A stretch of DNA of 64,000 nt from Herbinix sp. (GTDB taxonomy: Bacteria; Bacillota; Clostridia; Lachnospirales; Lachnospiraceae): positions 44,245-108,244 of the forward strand of contig JAQZBN010000007.1 in NCBI GenBank assembly GCA_029238935.1. Reading direction: 5' to 3'. Every line of letters starts with the position of its first letter. Positions within the stretch are counted from its first letter, which is position 1. Of this stretch, positions 42,982 through 52,948 are shown piece after piece. The notes under the pieces were generated by a model that saw only the letters and a program-made list of their open reading frames with translations, made no database searches and was not told where the DNA came from. The translations under genes and the position numbers were made by a program.

Positions 42982-43187
42982 TTGACATGTAATTTATAGA
43001 GCAAATGCTATATTCTCCCACTATCTATCACACGATGAGGAAGAGGAAACATAACATGGAAGGTCTGGAAAATATAGATATGGTTTTGATTTTCCCCATA
43101 TATGTAACTATTGAGAAACGTATCTAGGAATGGATTTATATAGAAGTATATTTTATATAATCAGAACCTATTTTTTTATTATGTATA
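42982..43187 (+). promoter_or_regulatory. Candidate promoter and short transcript before PFOR
   Basis: In a 416-base gap, TTGACA (42982-42987) is followed after 18 bases by TGCTAT (43006-43011), and a strong hairpin terminator ends the region at 43191-43233. The transcript would be about 210 bases and could hold a small RNA or a short peptide (next entry). No other gene is seen here. Confidence 0.25.
43056..43127 (+). CDS. Possible 23-residue peptide
   Basis: A short frame coding MEGLENIDMVLIFPIYVTIE and three more residues, with AGAGGAAA about 8 bases before its ATG. The hydrophobic middle (MVLIFPIYV) could be a small membrane peptide. The frame is short enough to be chance; the only support is the ribosome site and flanking promoter and terminator. 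Confidence 0.2.
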   Translation: MEGLENIDMVLIFPIYVTIEKRI

Positions 43188-43190
43188 GAT

Positions 43191-43233
43191 AAAAGAGATG
43201 CTTTCTGGGGTACGATAAAGCATCTCTTTTTCT
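43191..43233. terminator. Terminator after PFOR and of the short plus transcript
   Basis: A 14-base perfect stem AAAAGAGATGCTTT (43191-43204 with 43217-43230) carries its own T-runs on both strands, and T's continue on the plus side. Confidence 0.8.
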
Positions 43234-43289
43234 ATGATCGAGTTTTGGAACGTTCTCAATTACCATGCAAATTTAGTAATCGTAAAATA

Positions 43290-46200
43290 TTACTCCGTCA
43301 ACGCACCTTGTTCTGACATTCGCTTATAAATCAAATAACGCTCTTTTGCATTTTGCTCCGCTTTCATAAATAGCTCTTCTGCTTGTTCCGGGAACATCTT
43401 TTGAAGAGAACTATAACGTACCTGTCCCATAAGGAAATCATGGAAACTTTCCGTTGGCTCTTTTGAATCTAAGATAAATGGATTTTTACCTTCATTCTTT
43501 AGCAGAGGGTTATAACGGTAAAGATGCCAATAACCGCAGGCAACCGCTTGTTTTACAGATGCCATACTACGTCCCATACCCTCTTTAATACCATGGCTGA
43601 TACAAGGAGAGTAGCAAATAATAATCGATGGTCCATGGTACTCTTCTGCTTCACGAAGTGCTTTGATTAGTTGATTGTTGTCCGCATGAATACCAACTTG
43701 AGCTACATAGACATTACCATAAGTCATCATCATGCGACCAAGATCCTTCTTACCTTGCTTTTTACCGGAGGCAGCAAATTTAGCAATAGCACCGGTAGGT
43801 GTTGATTTGGATGCTTGTCCACCGGTATTGGAATAAATTTCTGTATCAAATACAAGAATGTTCACATTTTCACCGGATGCTAATACCTGATCTAAACCAC
43901 CAAATCCAATGTCATATGCCCAGCCGTCACCACCGATGATCCATTGAGATCGTTTTACCAAATAATCTTTATTTTCTTTTATTTCATTGACAATTTTGGT
44001 TATTTCTACATCTGTAGAAACAAAGTTTTCAAGAGTCTCCAATACCTTCGTACTGGATTCTTTTGATGCTTTACTATCTTCTTTGTAATGAATCCAATCA
44101 TGGCAGGCTTCTTTAATTCTCTCTTCTACATTCATATCATTTAATTTACGCATATTTAATTCCAATTTATTTCTGATCTGTTTAACAGCCAGATACATAC
44201 CGAAACCAAACTCTGCATTATCTTCGAATAAGGAATTAGCCCAAGAAGGACCTTTTCCTTCTCTATTTGTAGTGTAAGCTGTACTTGGTGCAGATGCAGA
44301 CCATATTGAGGAGCAACCGGTTGCATTGGCAATCATCATCCGTTCTCCGAATAATTGAGTTACCAATTTTACATAAGGTGTCTCGCCACAACCTGCGCAA
44401 GCACCTGAGAATTCAATGAGTGGTGCCATAAACTGACTGTCTTTATAAGCAGGCCCATAAGCAAGGTCAGCTTTAAAGGTAACTTCATTGACAGCATAAT
44501 CCCAATTCTTAATCTCTTTTTCCAATTGAGTACCAATCGGTTCCATAATGAGAGCTTTACCCTTTGCCGGGCATACATCAGCACAGTTACCGCAGCCGGT
44601 ACAATCCATCGGGCTGATCTGTATTTTATAATGATATCCTTCAAATGCTTTACCGGTTGCTTTTTTTGTTACAAAGGTATCCGGTGCTTTTGCTACTTCC
44701 TCCTCTGTTAACAAGAAAGGACGGATGACAGCATGAGGGCAAATATAAGAGCATTGATTACATTGAATACATCTTTCCTCAATCCATTCCGGAACATTGA
44801 CAGCAATACCACGCTTTTCATAGGCTGTCGTCCCTGAAGGGAAGGTTCCGTCTTCTCTTCCAACAAATGCGCTGACCGGAAGTCCTACTCCCTTTAGTTC
44901 TGACATCGGACGCATGATATTTTTTATAAAATCAGGCTCTTCTACACGAGTCTGTTCTTTATCTGGCTCGGGATTCTTCCAGGATGCAGGGATCTTAACT
45001 TTGTGGATTGCTTTCATTCCCATATCGATGGCATCATGGTTCATCTTAACAATCTTTTCACCCTTTTTCCCATACATCTTATTTACGCCTTCTTTGAGTT
45101 CCTTCACATATACCTTTTCCGGAAGTACATCCACTAATTTAAAGAAAGCTCCTTGCATTATCATATTGATACGATTGCCAAGTCCTATTTCTTCAGCAAT
45201 TCCAATAGCGTTGATGGTATAGAATTGTACATTTTTTTCTACGATCTTCTTTTTTAATACAGCAGGAAGATTTTGTTCAAGTCCTTCTAAATCCCACTGT
45301 GTATTTAGGACGAAAGTTCCACCATCTTTGATACTTTCCAATAGATCATATTTATTCACATAGGACTGATTATGACACGCCACATAATCTGCATGATTGA
45401 CCAGATAAATTGATTTGATTGGATCCTGTCCAAATCTAAGATGGGATACCGTTAAACCGCCGGATTTCTTGGAATCATAATCAAAGTATGCTTGAACATT
45501 CAATTCGGAATGATCACCGATAATCTTGATTGCCTGTTTATTCGCACCTACGGTACCATCGGATCCTAGACCCCAAATCTGGCAGGCTTTCATTCCTTCC
45601 GGTTCGACCGCTAATTCCTTCGTAGTATTTAAGGAAGTATGGGTTACATCATCGATAATACCGATGGTAAATTGATTCTTCGGAACCTCTGCCTTTAAGT
45701 TCTCATAGACTGCGGCAATTTGATCCGGAGTAGTATCCTTAGAAGCCAAACCATAACGCCCACCGATTATATATGGCTTTGTATCCATATTCGCATAACA
45801 AGCACATACGTCTAGATATAGTGGTTCACCGGATGCACCAGGTTCCTTGGTTCTGTCTAAGACCGCAATCTTTTTCGCTGTCCGTGGTACTGCTTGGATA
45901 AAATGCTCTACGGAGAAAGGTCGATATAAATGAACCTTAATTAACCCATATTTTTCACCACGGCGATTAAAATAATCAATGGTTTGTTCAATGGTTTCAG
46001 TAACAGAACCCATGGCAATTATTACATATTCCGCTTCCGGATCTCCGTAATAGTCAAATAGATGATATTGTCTTCCCGTCATTTCACCCATTTTTGCCAT
46101 ATAGGATTCCACGACAGGAATGATATTCTGATAAAATGGATTGCTTGCTTCTCTTCCTTGGAAATAGATATCTGAATTTTGTGCTGTTCCACGAATCACA

Positions 46201-46838
46201 GGATGATTTGGAGATAACGCATTATCACGGAACTTTTTAATTGCTTCCATATCTACTAATTCAGCATAATCTTTATATTCCAAGGCTTCTATCTTCTGAA
46301 CCTCATGGGAGGTACGGAAACCATCAAAGAAATGAACAAAAGGTAACCTTCCTTTGATTGCAGATAAATGAGCGATCGGTGCCAAATCTACAACCTCTTG
46401 AACTGAACCAGAGGCTAACATTGCACAACCGGTCTGCCTGGTTGCCATAACGTCTTGATGGTCGCCAAAAATGCTTAACGCATGGGTAGCAATTGCTCTG
46501 GCACTTACATGAATAACACCGGGTAATTGTTCGCCGGCAGTTTTATACATATTGGGTATCATTAATAACAGACCTTGGGAGGCTGTAAATGTTGTTGTCA
46601 AAGCACCACCCTGTAAAGATCCATGAAAGGATCCGGATGCACCAGCTTCGGATTGCATCTCTACTACATTAACCTGCTGGCCGAAGATATTCTTCCGCCC
46701 ACCGGCTGACCATTCATCGGTAGACTCCGCCATACCGGAAGATGGTGTAATTGGATATATCGTTGCAACTTCTGTAAATGCGTAAGCTGCATAAGCCGCG
46801 GCGGTATTGCCATCGACTGTCATTTGAACTTTTCCCAT
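43290..46838 (-). CDS. nifJ: Pyruvate:ferredoxin (flavodoxin) oxidoreductase
   Basis: Single-chain PFOR, 1182 residues, that oxidises pyruvate to acetyl-CoA and CO2 and passes electrons to ferredoxin: the central step of clostridial fermentation. Domains in order: pyruvate-binding N-terminal part (IYPITPSSGMAESTD near 28-42), domain II and III, a ferredoxin-like domain with CIQCNQCSYICPHA near 690 and CTGCGNCADVCPAKG near 745, and a C-terminal TPP domain (SGACAGCGETPY near 810, WIIGGDGWAYDIGFGG near 965, and YSNTGGQASKSTPTG). The SD GAGGAAG precedes the ATG. A DUF3787 gene lies upstream. Confidence 0.97.
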   Translation of the reverse strand: MGKVQMTVDGNTAAAYAAYAFTEVATIYPITPSSGMAESTDEWSAGGRKNIFGQQVNVVEMQSEAGASGSFHGSLQGGALTTTFTASQGLLLMIPNMYKTAGEQLPGVIHVSARAIATHALSIFGDHQDVMATRQTGCAMLASGSVQEVVDLAPIAHLSAIKGRLPFVHFFDGFRTSHEVQKIEALEYKDYAELVDMEAIKKFRDNALSPNHPVIRGTAQNSDIYFQGREASNPFYQNIIPVVESYMAKMGEMTGRQYHLFDYYGDPEAEYVIIAMGSVTETIEQTIDYFNRRGEKYGLIKVHLYRPFSVEHFIQAVPRTAKKIAVLDRTKEPGASGEPLYLDVCACYANMDTKPYIIGGRYGLASKDTTPDQIAAVYENLKAEVPKNQFTIGIIDDVTHTSLNTTKELAVEPEGMKACQIWGLGSDGTVGANKQAIKIIGDHSELNVQAYFDYDSKKSGGLTVSHLRFGQDPIKSIYLVNHADYVACHNQSYVNKYDLLESIKDGGTFVLNTQWDLEGLEQNLPAVLKKKIVEKNVQFYTINAIGIAEEIGLGNRINMIMQGAFFKLVDVLPEKVYVKELKEGVNKMYGKKGEKIVKMNHDAIDMGMKAIHKVKIPASWKNPEPDKEQTRVEEPDFIKNIMRPMSELKGVGLPVSAFVGREDGTFPSGTTAYEKRGIAVNVPEWIEERCIQCNQCSYICPHAVIRPFLLTEEEVAKAPDTFVTKKATGKAFEGYHYKIQISPMDCTGCGNCADVCPAKGKALIMEPIGTQLEKEIKNWDYAVNEVTFKADLAYGPAYKDSQFMAPLIEFSGACAGCGETPYVKLVTQLFGERMMIANATGCSSIWSASAPSTAYTTNREGKGPSWANSLFEDNAEFGFGMYLAVKQIRNKLELNMRKLNDMNVEERIKEACHDWIHYKEDSKASKESSTKVLETLENFVSTDVEITKIVNEIKENKDYLVKRSQWIIGGDGWAYDIGFGGLDQVLASGENVNILVFDTEIYSNTGGQASKSTPTGAIAKFAASGKKQGKKDLGRMMMTYGNVYVAQVGIHADNNQLIKALREAEEYHGPSIIICYSPCISHGIKEGMGRSMASVKQAVACGYWHLYRYNPLLKNEGKNPFILDSKEPTESFHDFLMGQVRYSSLQKMFPEQAEELFMKAEQNAKERYLIYKRMSEQGALTE

Positions 46839-46855
46839 TTCTACTTCCTCTCTTT

Positions 46856-47050
46856 CTACAGCTTACTACCGTTATCTACCCATTCTTTCGCATTAATCAC
46901 ATTATCAAGGGATGGTTTGCTTACTTGATCAACCTTGTATAACGTATTTGCATTTTGCCAAGCGGCAGTTCCTTCATTATTTGTTGGATTGACTGATTTT
47001 AGTCTTTTATTATCTTTACCCTGTAAAGAATCATTTTTGCTTTCTTTCAT
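46856..47050 (-). CDS. DUF3787 family small protein
   Basis: A 64-residue hydrophilic protein with TAAWQNANTLYKVDQVSKPSLD near 28 and the closing INAKEWVDNGS, a pattern I recognise from small clostridial proteins with DUF3787. Its function is unknown. GGAGG lies 7 bases before the ATG. It lies 18 bp upstream of nifJ and is likely cotranscribed. Confidence 0.7.
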   Translation of the reverse strand: MKESKNDSLQGKDNKRLKSVNPTNNEGTAAWQNANTLYKVDQVSKPSLDNVINAKEWVDNGSKL

Positions 47051-47336
47051 ATAAAGCCCTCCAAATTAAAATATTGCAGTTCAATTCCGTACATGATATC
47101 TGCTAAAGAACAGTGTTTCCTACTTTGATTATTCCTATTACATAAAATTACATTTATTTATGAAAATAAGGATCAAAAAAATTGGATTGGGGATTTTTTA
47201 TATAAGGAAGTTAATAAACCAAGAAAAGATATCAAATCTTAAAGAAAATGAAACAATGATAGTAAGAAATTTACTTCTTGTGAAATACTGATAAAAAAGA
47301 GTTATAAAAACGTAAGTTCTAATTGGAGGTGATGTT

Positions 47337-48878
47337 ATGTGGAGAAAAATTAAGATTATGACCAATAAAATGTTTCTTATTGTTATATCTCTGATGGTGC
47401 AATTCCTAGCTTCTTTTTTTCTATACTACCTACTGATGAAACAGTTCCCATGGTTTTTCATAGTTTCATCTATGTTACATCTTTGTATCGTAATGTGGAT
47501 CGTAAATCGTCCAATGAACCCAGGATATCAAATTACCTGGATTATCTTAGTCCTTACTCTTCCGATTTTCGGAGTTTTCATGTATCTTTTTTATGGGAGA
47601 CGACAAGCGAGAATTCGTATAGCCAAAGAGATGAAGGAGTTAAATCAAGATATGCTTAAGAAATTAAATATTACAAATAAGCCTTCCCATACTCTACAAG
47701 AATTAAAATCCATAGATTCTCACAGGTATCGTCAAGCATTTTATATACAAAACTGTTCCTCTTTTCCAATCTATAAAAACTCAGAATGCTGTTATTATTC
47801 ACCGGGCGATGAGTTCTATCCGATGATTCTTCAAGAGCTTACAAAGGCAAAGCATTCTATTTATATCGAGTTTTTTACAATAGAAATCAGCATCTTCTGG
47901 GATCAAGTCTTAAAAATACTGGAACAAAAGGTCTCCGAAGGTATTGATGTCAGGGTTATCTATGATGATATCGGTTCCTTATTGACTCTTCCCAAACATT
48001 ATAACAAAACCTTACAAGCAAAAGGGATATCCTGTGCTGTTTTTAATCCTTATAAACCGATCATCACTACCTTTACCAACAACAGAGATCATCAAAAAAT
48101 TATAGTTATAGACGGCGAGTCTGCGATTACCGGAGGTTTTAATCTAGCTGATGAATATATTAATCTGAAAAAAAAATCTGGCTTTTGGAAGGATTCTGCT
48201 CTACTATTAAAAGGAGAAGCTGCACAAAGTTTTCTAGCCATGTTTTTATCTACTTGGGAATCCATTCATAACAGTATAAATAAAAATAATATTGCTCAAG
48301 ATCTTAAGTCTTCCCATCTACCATTGACGAATGGGTATGTCCAGCCCTTCCGCGATACCCCCCTTGACAACGAATGTGCCAGTCAGGCCATTCTGCTGTC
48401 CATGATTTATAATGCAGTTAATTATCTGTACATTACAACACCTTATCTGATGATCGACCATGAAATAATAACCGCCCTCTGCAATGCTGCAAAGAGCGGT
48501 GTTGATGTACGCATCCTTACTCCGCATATTCCGGATCGTAAATTGGTGCATATGATTACAAAATCTTATTACTCCATATTGATTTCGAATGGTGTTAAAA
48601 TATATGAATTTACCCCTGGATTTATCCATTCCAAATCCGTTGTAGCTGATGATGCAATTGCCATGGTTGGAACGATCAATCTGGATTATCGAAGTCTTTA
48701 TCTTCACTTCGAATGTGGAGTCGTTATGTATGGAACAAACTGCATACAAGATATTCTTTCTGATTTCAAACAAACACAAAAAATAAGTGAGGTTATCAGT
48801 TTAAACTCTATTGCGAATAGGACTTGGTATGAAAAATTAATTGCATCCTTTTTTAAAATCTTTGCCCCTCTATTTTAA
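47337..48878 (+). CDS. cls: Cardiolipin synthase
   Basis: Condenses two phosphatidylglycerol molecules to cardiolipin and glycerol. The 513-residue protein has two N-terminal membrane helices (about 12-34 and 64-86) and two phospholipase D motifs: HQKIIVIDGESAITGG (His252) and HSKSVVADDAIAMVGT (His431). AREA before the first motif is typical of Cls. GGAGG precedes the ATG. It stands alone. Confidence 0.95.
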   Translation: MWRKIKIMTNKMFLIVISLMVQFLASFFLYYLLMKQFPWFFIVSSMLHLCIVMWIVNRPMNPGYQITWIILVLTLPIFGVFMYLFYGRRQARIRIAKEMKELNQDMLKKLNITNKPSHTLQELKSIDSHRYRQAFYIQNCSSFPIYKNSECCYYSPGDEFYPMILQELTKAKHSIYIEFFTIEISIFWDQVLKILEQKVSEGIDVRVIYDDIGSLLTLPKHYNKTLQAKGISCAVFNPYKPIITTFTNNRDHQKIIVIDGESAITGGFNLADEYINLKKKSGFWKDSALLLKGEAAQSFLAMFLSTWESIHNSINKNNIAQDLKSSHLPLTNGYVQPFRDTPLDNECASQAILLSMIYNAVNYLYITTPYLMIDHEIITALCNAAKSGVDVRILTPHIPDRKLVHMITKSYYSILISNGVKIYEFTPGFIHSKSVVADDAIAMVGTINLDYRSLYLHFECGVVMYGTNCIQDILSDFKQTQKISEVISLNSIANRTWYEKLIASFFKIFAPLF

Positions 48879-48981
48879 GGATCTTTCCTGTATCATATGC
48901 TAGCACAAATGGTATTAGTATCGATTGCTTGAGTAATGTAATTATTGCAAAGGTAACCGAGAAATCTTAACTTTAATAAAA

Positions 48982-49833
48982 TTATTTACTGATATAGAGT
49001 ACTCCTAAAGTATTTGGACCACAATGCGAGGATATAACACTTCCTGCTTTGGTAATGATAATTTCACGGAATATGGAAAGGTTTTCTAGATAATCATATA
49101 CTGCCGCCACCAAATCATCGGGACATTCGGAATGTGTAATAAAAACACGGGCAGGATCAGCATCTTTCAGATTTTGTTCCATATCCTTCACATACTTTAC
49201 AACGACTGCATTCTGATGACCACGATATTTCTTTTCTACATCCATCTTACCATTCACTACAATAATCTTGGGTTTTAGTTTTAAGGTATTGGCCAGAAGA
49301 GCGGTAACTGCAGAACATCTACCGCCGCGGTAAAGATAGGTTAATGTATCAATGACAAAACTAGCACGAACTTTATCCTGAATTAATTGAATCTCTTCAA
49401 TGATTTCTTCTGCTGTACTTCCCAGGAGAGCTAATTCTGCAGCCTTCATAACTTGTAAACCTATTCCCGTTGACAGGTTCTTGGAATCAAATATAAAAAG
49501 CCTGCTATAATTTAAACTCTCTGCAGCCATCCGAATAACATTGCATGTGACCGACATGGCTTCTGAAATTCCGATAAATATAATATCATCTTTATCTTCT
49601 ACAAAAGGACTAAGGTAATCTATTGCATCTCCAATCGTTGGGGCTGCAGTCTTTGGTGTTTCACCAGATCGATTGGACCATTCATAGATTTCCTTTGGTG
49701 TAATTTCAATCCGATCCTTAAACGAATTATTTCCCATGTTGATCATTAATGGAATTATACCAATGTCATATTTATGTAGTAATTCATCGGATAGATCACA
49801 GGTACTATCGGCGATAATCTTAACCCTACCCAT
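48982..49833 (-). CDS. DegV family fatty acid-binding protein
   Basis: A 283-residue DegV/FakB-type protein. Features: KIIADSTCDLSDELLHKYDI start, TAAPTIGDAIDYLSPF near 56, SAMSVTCNVIRMA near 89, and the closing VISSHCGPNTLGVLYI. DegV proteins bind a fatty acid; FakB partners with FakA kinase to phosphorylate it for phospholipid synthesis. No fakA is in the window. The start has AAAAGGGG about 8 bases upstream. It stands alone. Confidence 0.92.
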   Translation of the reverse strand: MGRVKIIADSTCDLSDELLHKYDIGIIPLMINMGNNSFKDRIEITPKEIYEWSNRSGETPKTAAPTIGDAIDYLSPFVEDKDDIIFIGISEAMSVTCNVIRMAAESLNYSRLFIFDSKNLSTGIGLQVMKAAELALLGSTAEEIIEEIQLIQDKVRASFVIDTLTYLYRGGRCSAVTALLANTLKLKPKIIVVNGKMDVEKKYRGHQNAVVVKYVKDMEQNLKDADPARVFITHSECPDDLVAAVYDYLENLSIFREIIITKAGSVISSHCGPNTLGVLYISK

Positions 49834-49956
49834 ATATCACATAACCCCTTTTCTTATTCAAATTCTCTATATTCTACGTGATTGAATAAAATGAACTTCC
49901 ATCATTTCATTATTTTTATCTTAATGATAATGTTTCCATTCTAATCTGTCAAGAGA

Positions 49957-50009
49957 AAGGAAAACCTGCCTTCCATCGGAATCATCATAAAATCCCTTTG
50001 AAGGCAGGT
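49957..50009 (-). terminator. Terminator of the DUF438 gene
   Basis: A 10-base stem ACCTGCCTTC (49964-49973 with 50000-50009); the minus strand continues TTTTCCTTT. It directly follows the stop codon. Confidence 0.8.
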
Positions 50010-50015
50010 ATTATC

Positions 50016-51248
50016 TTAATCTTCAGAAGCTAATCTTTTCTCTCCTGTCAGAGCTTGTATTGGTTTAATGTTTTGTGTAAATTCCAAGACACCTAGATAC
50101 TCCCCAGCGGTATCCCTCACAGCAAAATAACGGATATATATAAAGTTCTCACCCATTCTAATCCAGAAATCTTCATGATCTTTTTTTCCAGACTTAAGAT
50201 CCTCTACAATTTGTTCAACAATATGAACCGATGCCGGTGGGTGACAATTCTGTACTAATCTTCCAATGACTGCCTTGGTTCTTGGAAAGATACGTTCCTT
50301 TCCCTGTGAAAAATATTTTACCGCTCCATCCTTATCGACAAAGGTAATATCAACTGGCATTGAATTAAGTATAGCCTCTAGTTCTTTAAGGGAAAGAATT
50401 CCTGTATCAAATCTCACATAGCCATCATCCGCAGGTATTTCCCCCTCATCTTTTACTTTTTGTTCTACATTTACACGACTTGGTTTCCATTCCTGCTTCG
50501 GTTCATAGATGCAAAAGCCAATTTCATCACTTTCTCTTGCGATCTTTAACCATTCATCCTCATCGAGGGTATCTAAAACCATAGGAAATAAGATGTTCTC
50601 TTCTTTGAAAATCATCTCTTCTACTCGTCCTAGAGCATGTTCCGCTTTATCAATGATTTCATTGATATTTCTTTTATCCTCGGATAACAATTGTCTGACT
50701 TCTTTTATTTCATCTCGTATCTCATCGTCGACACCCCACATAACTTTTGGAGGTGCTGTAATACCATACTTCTCCATGTATGGAAACAGGAGATTTTCTT
50801 TACGCAAATAATGTTTATCGATTTCCCATAAACGCTCAAATCCTTCTACCAGCTTTACCCAAAAGTTATCCTCTTCTTTCTGTTTTAACTCCTTTAGAAG
50901 AGGAGATAGATGATCCTTAATTAGACGTTCTATTTCCTTATTCTCTTCTTTCATCGTATGAATCGGATGTCCCATCGTTTCTTCCGCTTTGGTTTCACTG
51001 TGGATTTCTTCAATGGATCCTTTAAATACAGCAGCATGAACATCACAAAGTCTTTGCACCTCTGTGAGAGGCATTCCTTCTCTGATTAATTCAGTTTCCA
51101 TCATTGATATTTCTGTTGCGGAAACTCCTTCAATCAGTTTGGCAAACTGTTCTTTTACCTCTTCTACTGTTTTACCTTCATGCAGCTGCGTGATTAGATC
51201 TTTTAATACCTTTTGGCGATATTCTCTGTTATTAATATATTCACTCAT
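50016..51248 (-). CDS. DUF438 protein with hemerythrin-like and PAS domains
   Basis: A 410-residue protein with three parts: DUF438 (about 5-75, QKVLKDLITQLHEGKTVEEVK), a hemerythrin-like helical bundle (about 85-230, with HPIHTMKEENKEIERL, HYLRKENLLFPYMEKYG and MIFKEENILFPMVLDTLDE), and a PAS domain (about 285-400, DITFVDKDGAVKYFS ... CHPPASVHIVEQIV). Such proteins may sense oxygen, NO or redox and pass the signal on or repair iron centres; how is not known. I start it at the ATG at 51248; the open frame extends to a TTG seven codons earlier, and GGAGG lies 11 bases before the ATG. Monocistronic with its own terminator. A related DUF1858 gene lies at 60556. Confidence 0.85.
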   Translation of the reverse strand: MSEYINNREYRQKVLKDLITQLHEGKTVEEVKEQFAKLIEGVSATEISMMETELIREGMPLTEVQRLCDVHAAVFKGSIEEIHSETKAEETMGHPIHTMKEENKEIERLIKDHLSPLLKELKQKEEDNFWVKLVEGFERLWEIDKHYLRKENLLFPYMEKYGITAPPKVMWGVDDEIRDEIKEVRQLLSEDKRNINEIIDKAEHALGRVEEMIFKEENILFPMVLDTLDEDEWLKIARESDEIGFCIYEPKQEWKPSRVNVEQKVKDEGEIPADDGYVRFDTGILSLKELEAILNSMPVDITFVDKDGAVKYFSQGKERIFPRTKAVIGRLVQNCHPPASVHIVEQIVEDLKSGKKDHEDFWIRMGENFIYIRYFAVRDTAGEYLGVLEFTQNIKPIQALTGEKRLASED

Positions 51249-51352
51249 GGTAACATCTACCTCCTGCAATGATTTATCCTCTGAAATGATCAGCGGTATG
51301 AATCTATTATATCATAGCTTTTGTAAATAGAAGCAAAATTATCCATAATGAT

Positions 51353-51396
51353 AAAAAAAGTAGATTTAAGAATCGAATGATCTCAAATCTACTTTT
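51353..51396 (-). terminator. Terminator of the APC permease gene
   Basis: A 12-base perfect stem AAAAGTAGATTT (51356-51367 with 51385-51396) followed on the minus strand by T's. Confidence 0.85.
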
Positions 51397-51418
51397 AATT
51401 TATCTAGTATAACATTCT

Positions 51419-52756
51419 TTATAAAATGTTATTTTTATTCATTTGATAATACAAAAATCCAAATCCCATAATCGCTGCACAGGTTACAAAATAATAAATA
51501 AATAAAGGATGAGAAATACTACCTGAAATAATTACAAGAGATCCGGCAATCGCAAGAATTGGCACGAAATACCCTTTAATTTTATTCGTAATCTCCCCGA
51601 TTTTAGCCAATCGTATAACTGCAATATATAAAACGATATAGTTTAAATAACTTACACCGATGGCTATTTCTGATACGTCACCTCTCATACCGATTTTCTG
51701 TGAGATATAGTGAACAAACATCCAGATCAAGGTAATAACATAAGCGAATATCGCAGAATTTAAAGGCATACCTGCCAGTTTTTTTTCTTCCTTAGCAAGT
51801 ATTTTGCTGCCTGGAATCATATTACGAAGAGCCAATGAATATGGCATACGAATATAACCAAGAACCAAACCGTTTACGGTACCTAAGATTGATACTACAA
51901 CAAATGCCAATATAATCTTTGCACCGATATTTCCAAAGAGCATGGTAGCTGCTGTAAATGCTGAAGCATCTTTCTGTTCAAGTATTGTCTCCGGACCAAC
52001 CATGGTTGACATACCAACATAATATGCTACATAAGCTACCAAAATAATCAATGGTGATATGGTAAGAGCAATCGGAAGATTCCGTTTACTATTTTTTATT
52101 TCATTACAAATTGAAGTAGAAACAATCCAACCATCAAAGGAAAAAGCTATTGGAGCAAATGCCGCTACCCAGCCAAAAGAAGATGCAGCTTCTCCCATTG
52201 TTTTTACATCATTTGATATTACAGTACCGGATTCTCCAAAGATTAAACCTGCAATTGCGATTAATAATAATGGGATCAGTTTAATCAGCATGGATGCATT
52301 CTGAAAATAACCACCTAGTTTTGCAGAAAGAATATTCATTATGAATAATACTGTTAATGTGATAATGCCAATCAAAGTCCAGTTCTCTAAATTTCCTTCT
52401 ATTCCTAATAATTGAGTCACATAGATACCAGTAACCCAGGCTACAACAGCGGCTATACTTGGTAAATATAAGAAGGTCTGAAACCATCCAAATGAAGTGG
52501 ACACTCCGATTCCGACAAATTCTTCTGCATAGGCAACCAAACCGCCGGGCTTGTCCGTTCTTGTTGCTAATTGTGAAATTGCTAAACAGCCGAAAATAAT
52601 TGCAATCGCTGCAACTAAAAATACAAAAACACCCAACAATACATTTCCGTTCGTATAAGTCAGGACGTCATCCGACTTAAAGAAGATACCAGATCCGATT
52701 ACAATACCTGTAATCATGGTAATCGCGGTAATTAAACCATAGTTTCTCTTATTCAT
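51419..52756 (-). CDS. APC family amino acid permease
   Basis: A 445-residue membrane transporter with twelve predicted helices. Features: ITAITMITGIVIGSGIFFKSDDVL (in pieces) near the start, GLVAYAEEFVG near 72, FSFDGWIVSTSICNEIKNSKRNLP near 205-230 (helix 6 and loop) and NSAIFAYVITLIWMF. This is the APC/LAT-like architecture, for amino acids or amino acid exchange. Substrate not determined. AAAGGAAA precedes the ATG. It stands alone with its own terminator. Confidence 0.9.
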   Translation of the reverse strand: MNKRNYGLITAITMITGIVIGSGIFFKSDDVLTYTNGNVLLGVFVFLVAAIAIIFGCLAISQLATRTDKPGGLVAYAEEFVGIGVSTSFGWFQTFLYLPSIAAVVAWVTGIYVTQLLGIEGNLENWTLIGIITLTVLFIMNILSAKLGGYFQNASMLIKLIPLLLIAIAGLIFGESGTVISNDVKTMGEAASSFGWVAAFAPIAFSFDGWIVSTSICNEIKNSKRNLPIALTISPLIILVAYVAYYVGMSTMVGPETILEQKDASAFTAATMLFGNIGAKIILAFVVVSILGTVNGLVLGYIRMPYSLALRNMIPGSKILAKEEKKLAGMPLNSAIFAYVITLIWMFVHYISQKIGMRGDVSEIAIGVSYLNYIVLYIAVIRLAKIGEITNKIKGYFVPILAIAGSLVIISGSISHPLFIYYFVTCAAIMGFGFLYYQMNKNNIL

Positions 52757-52852
52757 TTCTCATTTCCTTTCGAGTAAGATATCGATTGTTTTTTGCATAA
52801 CCTAATACTGATGGAATATAATTCAGAGCTTTTTTGATATGAATGGATGGGA

Positions 52853-52890
52853 AAGACCCATATTATCCTTAAAAGAATAATACGGGTCTT
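52853..52890. terminator. Hairpin between the APC gene and the cysteine-rich gene
   Basis: AAGACCC and TATTAT (52853-52859, 52861-52866) pair with ATAATA and GGGTCTT (52877-52882, 52884-52890), with a single mismatch. On the minus strand CTTTCCC follows, so the T-run is poor; it may be a weak terminator for the gene at 52949 or a leader structure of the APC permease. Confidence 0.4.
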
Positions 52891-52948
52891 GATCCACCTA
52901 TATTACTCCGTATTACGGCATTTATCCTTAGGAATTTATTTAAAACCA

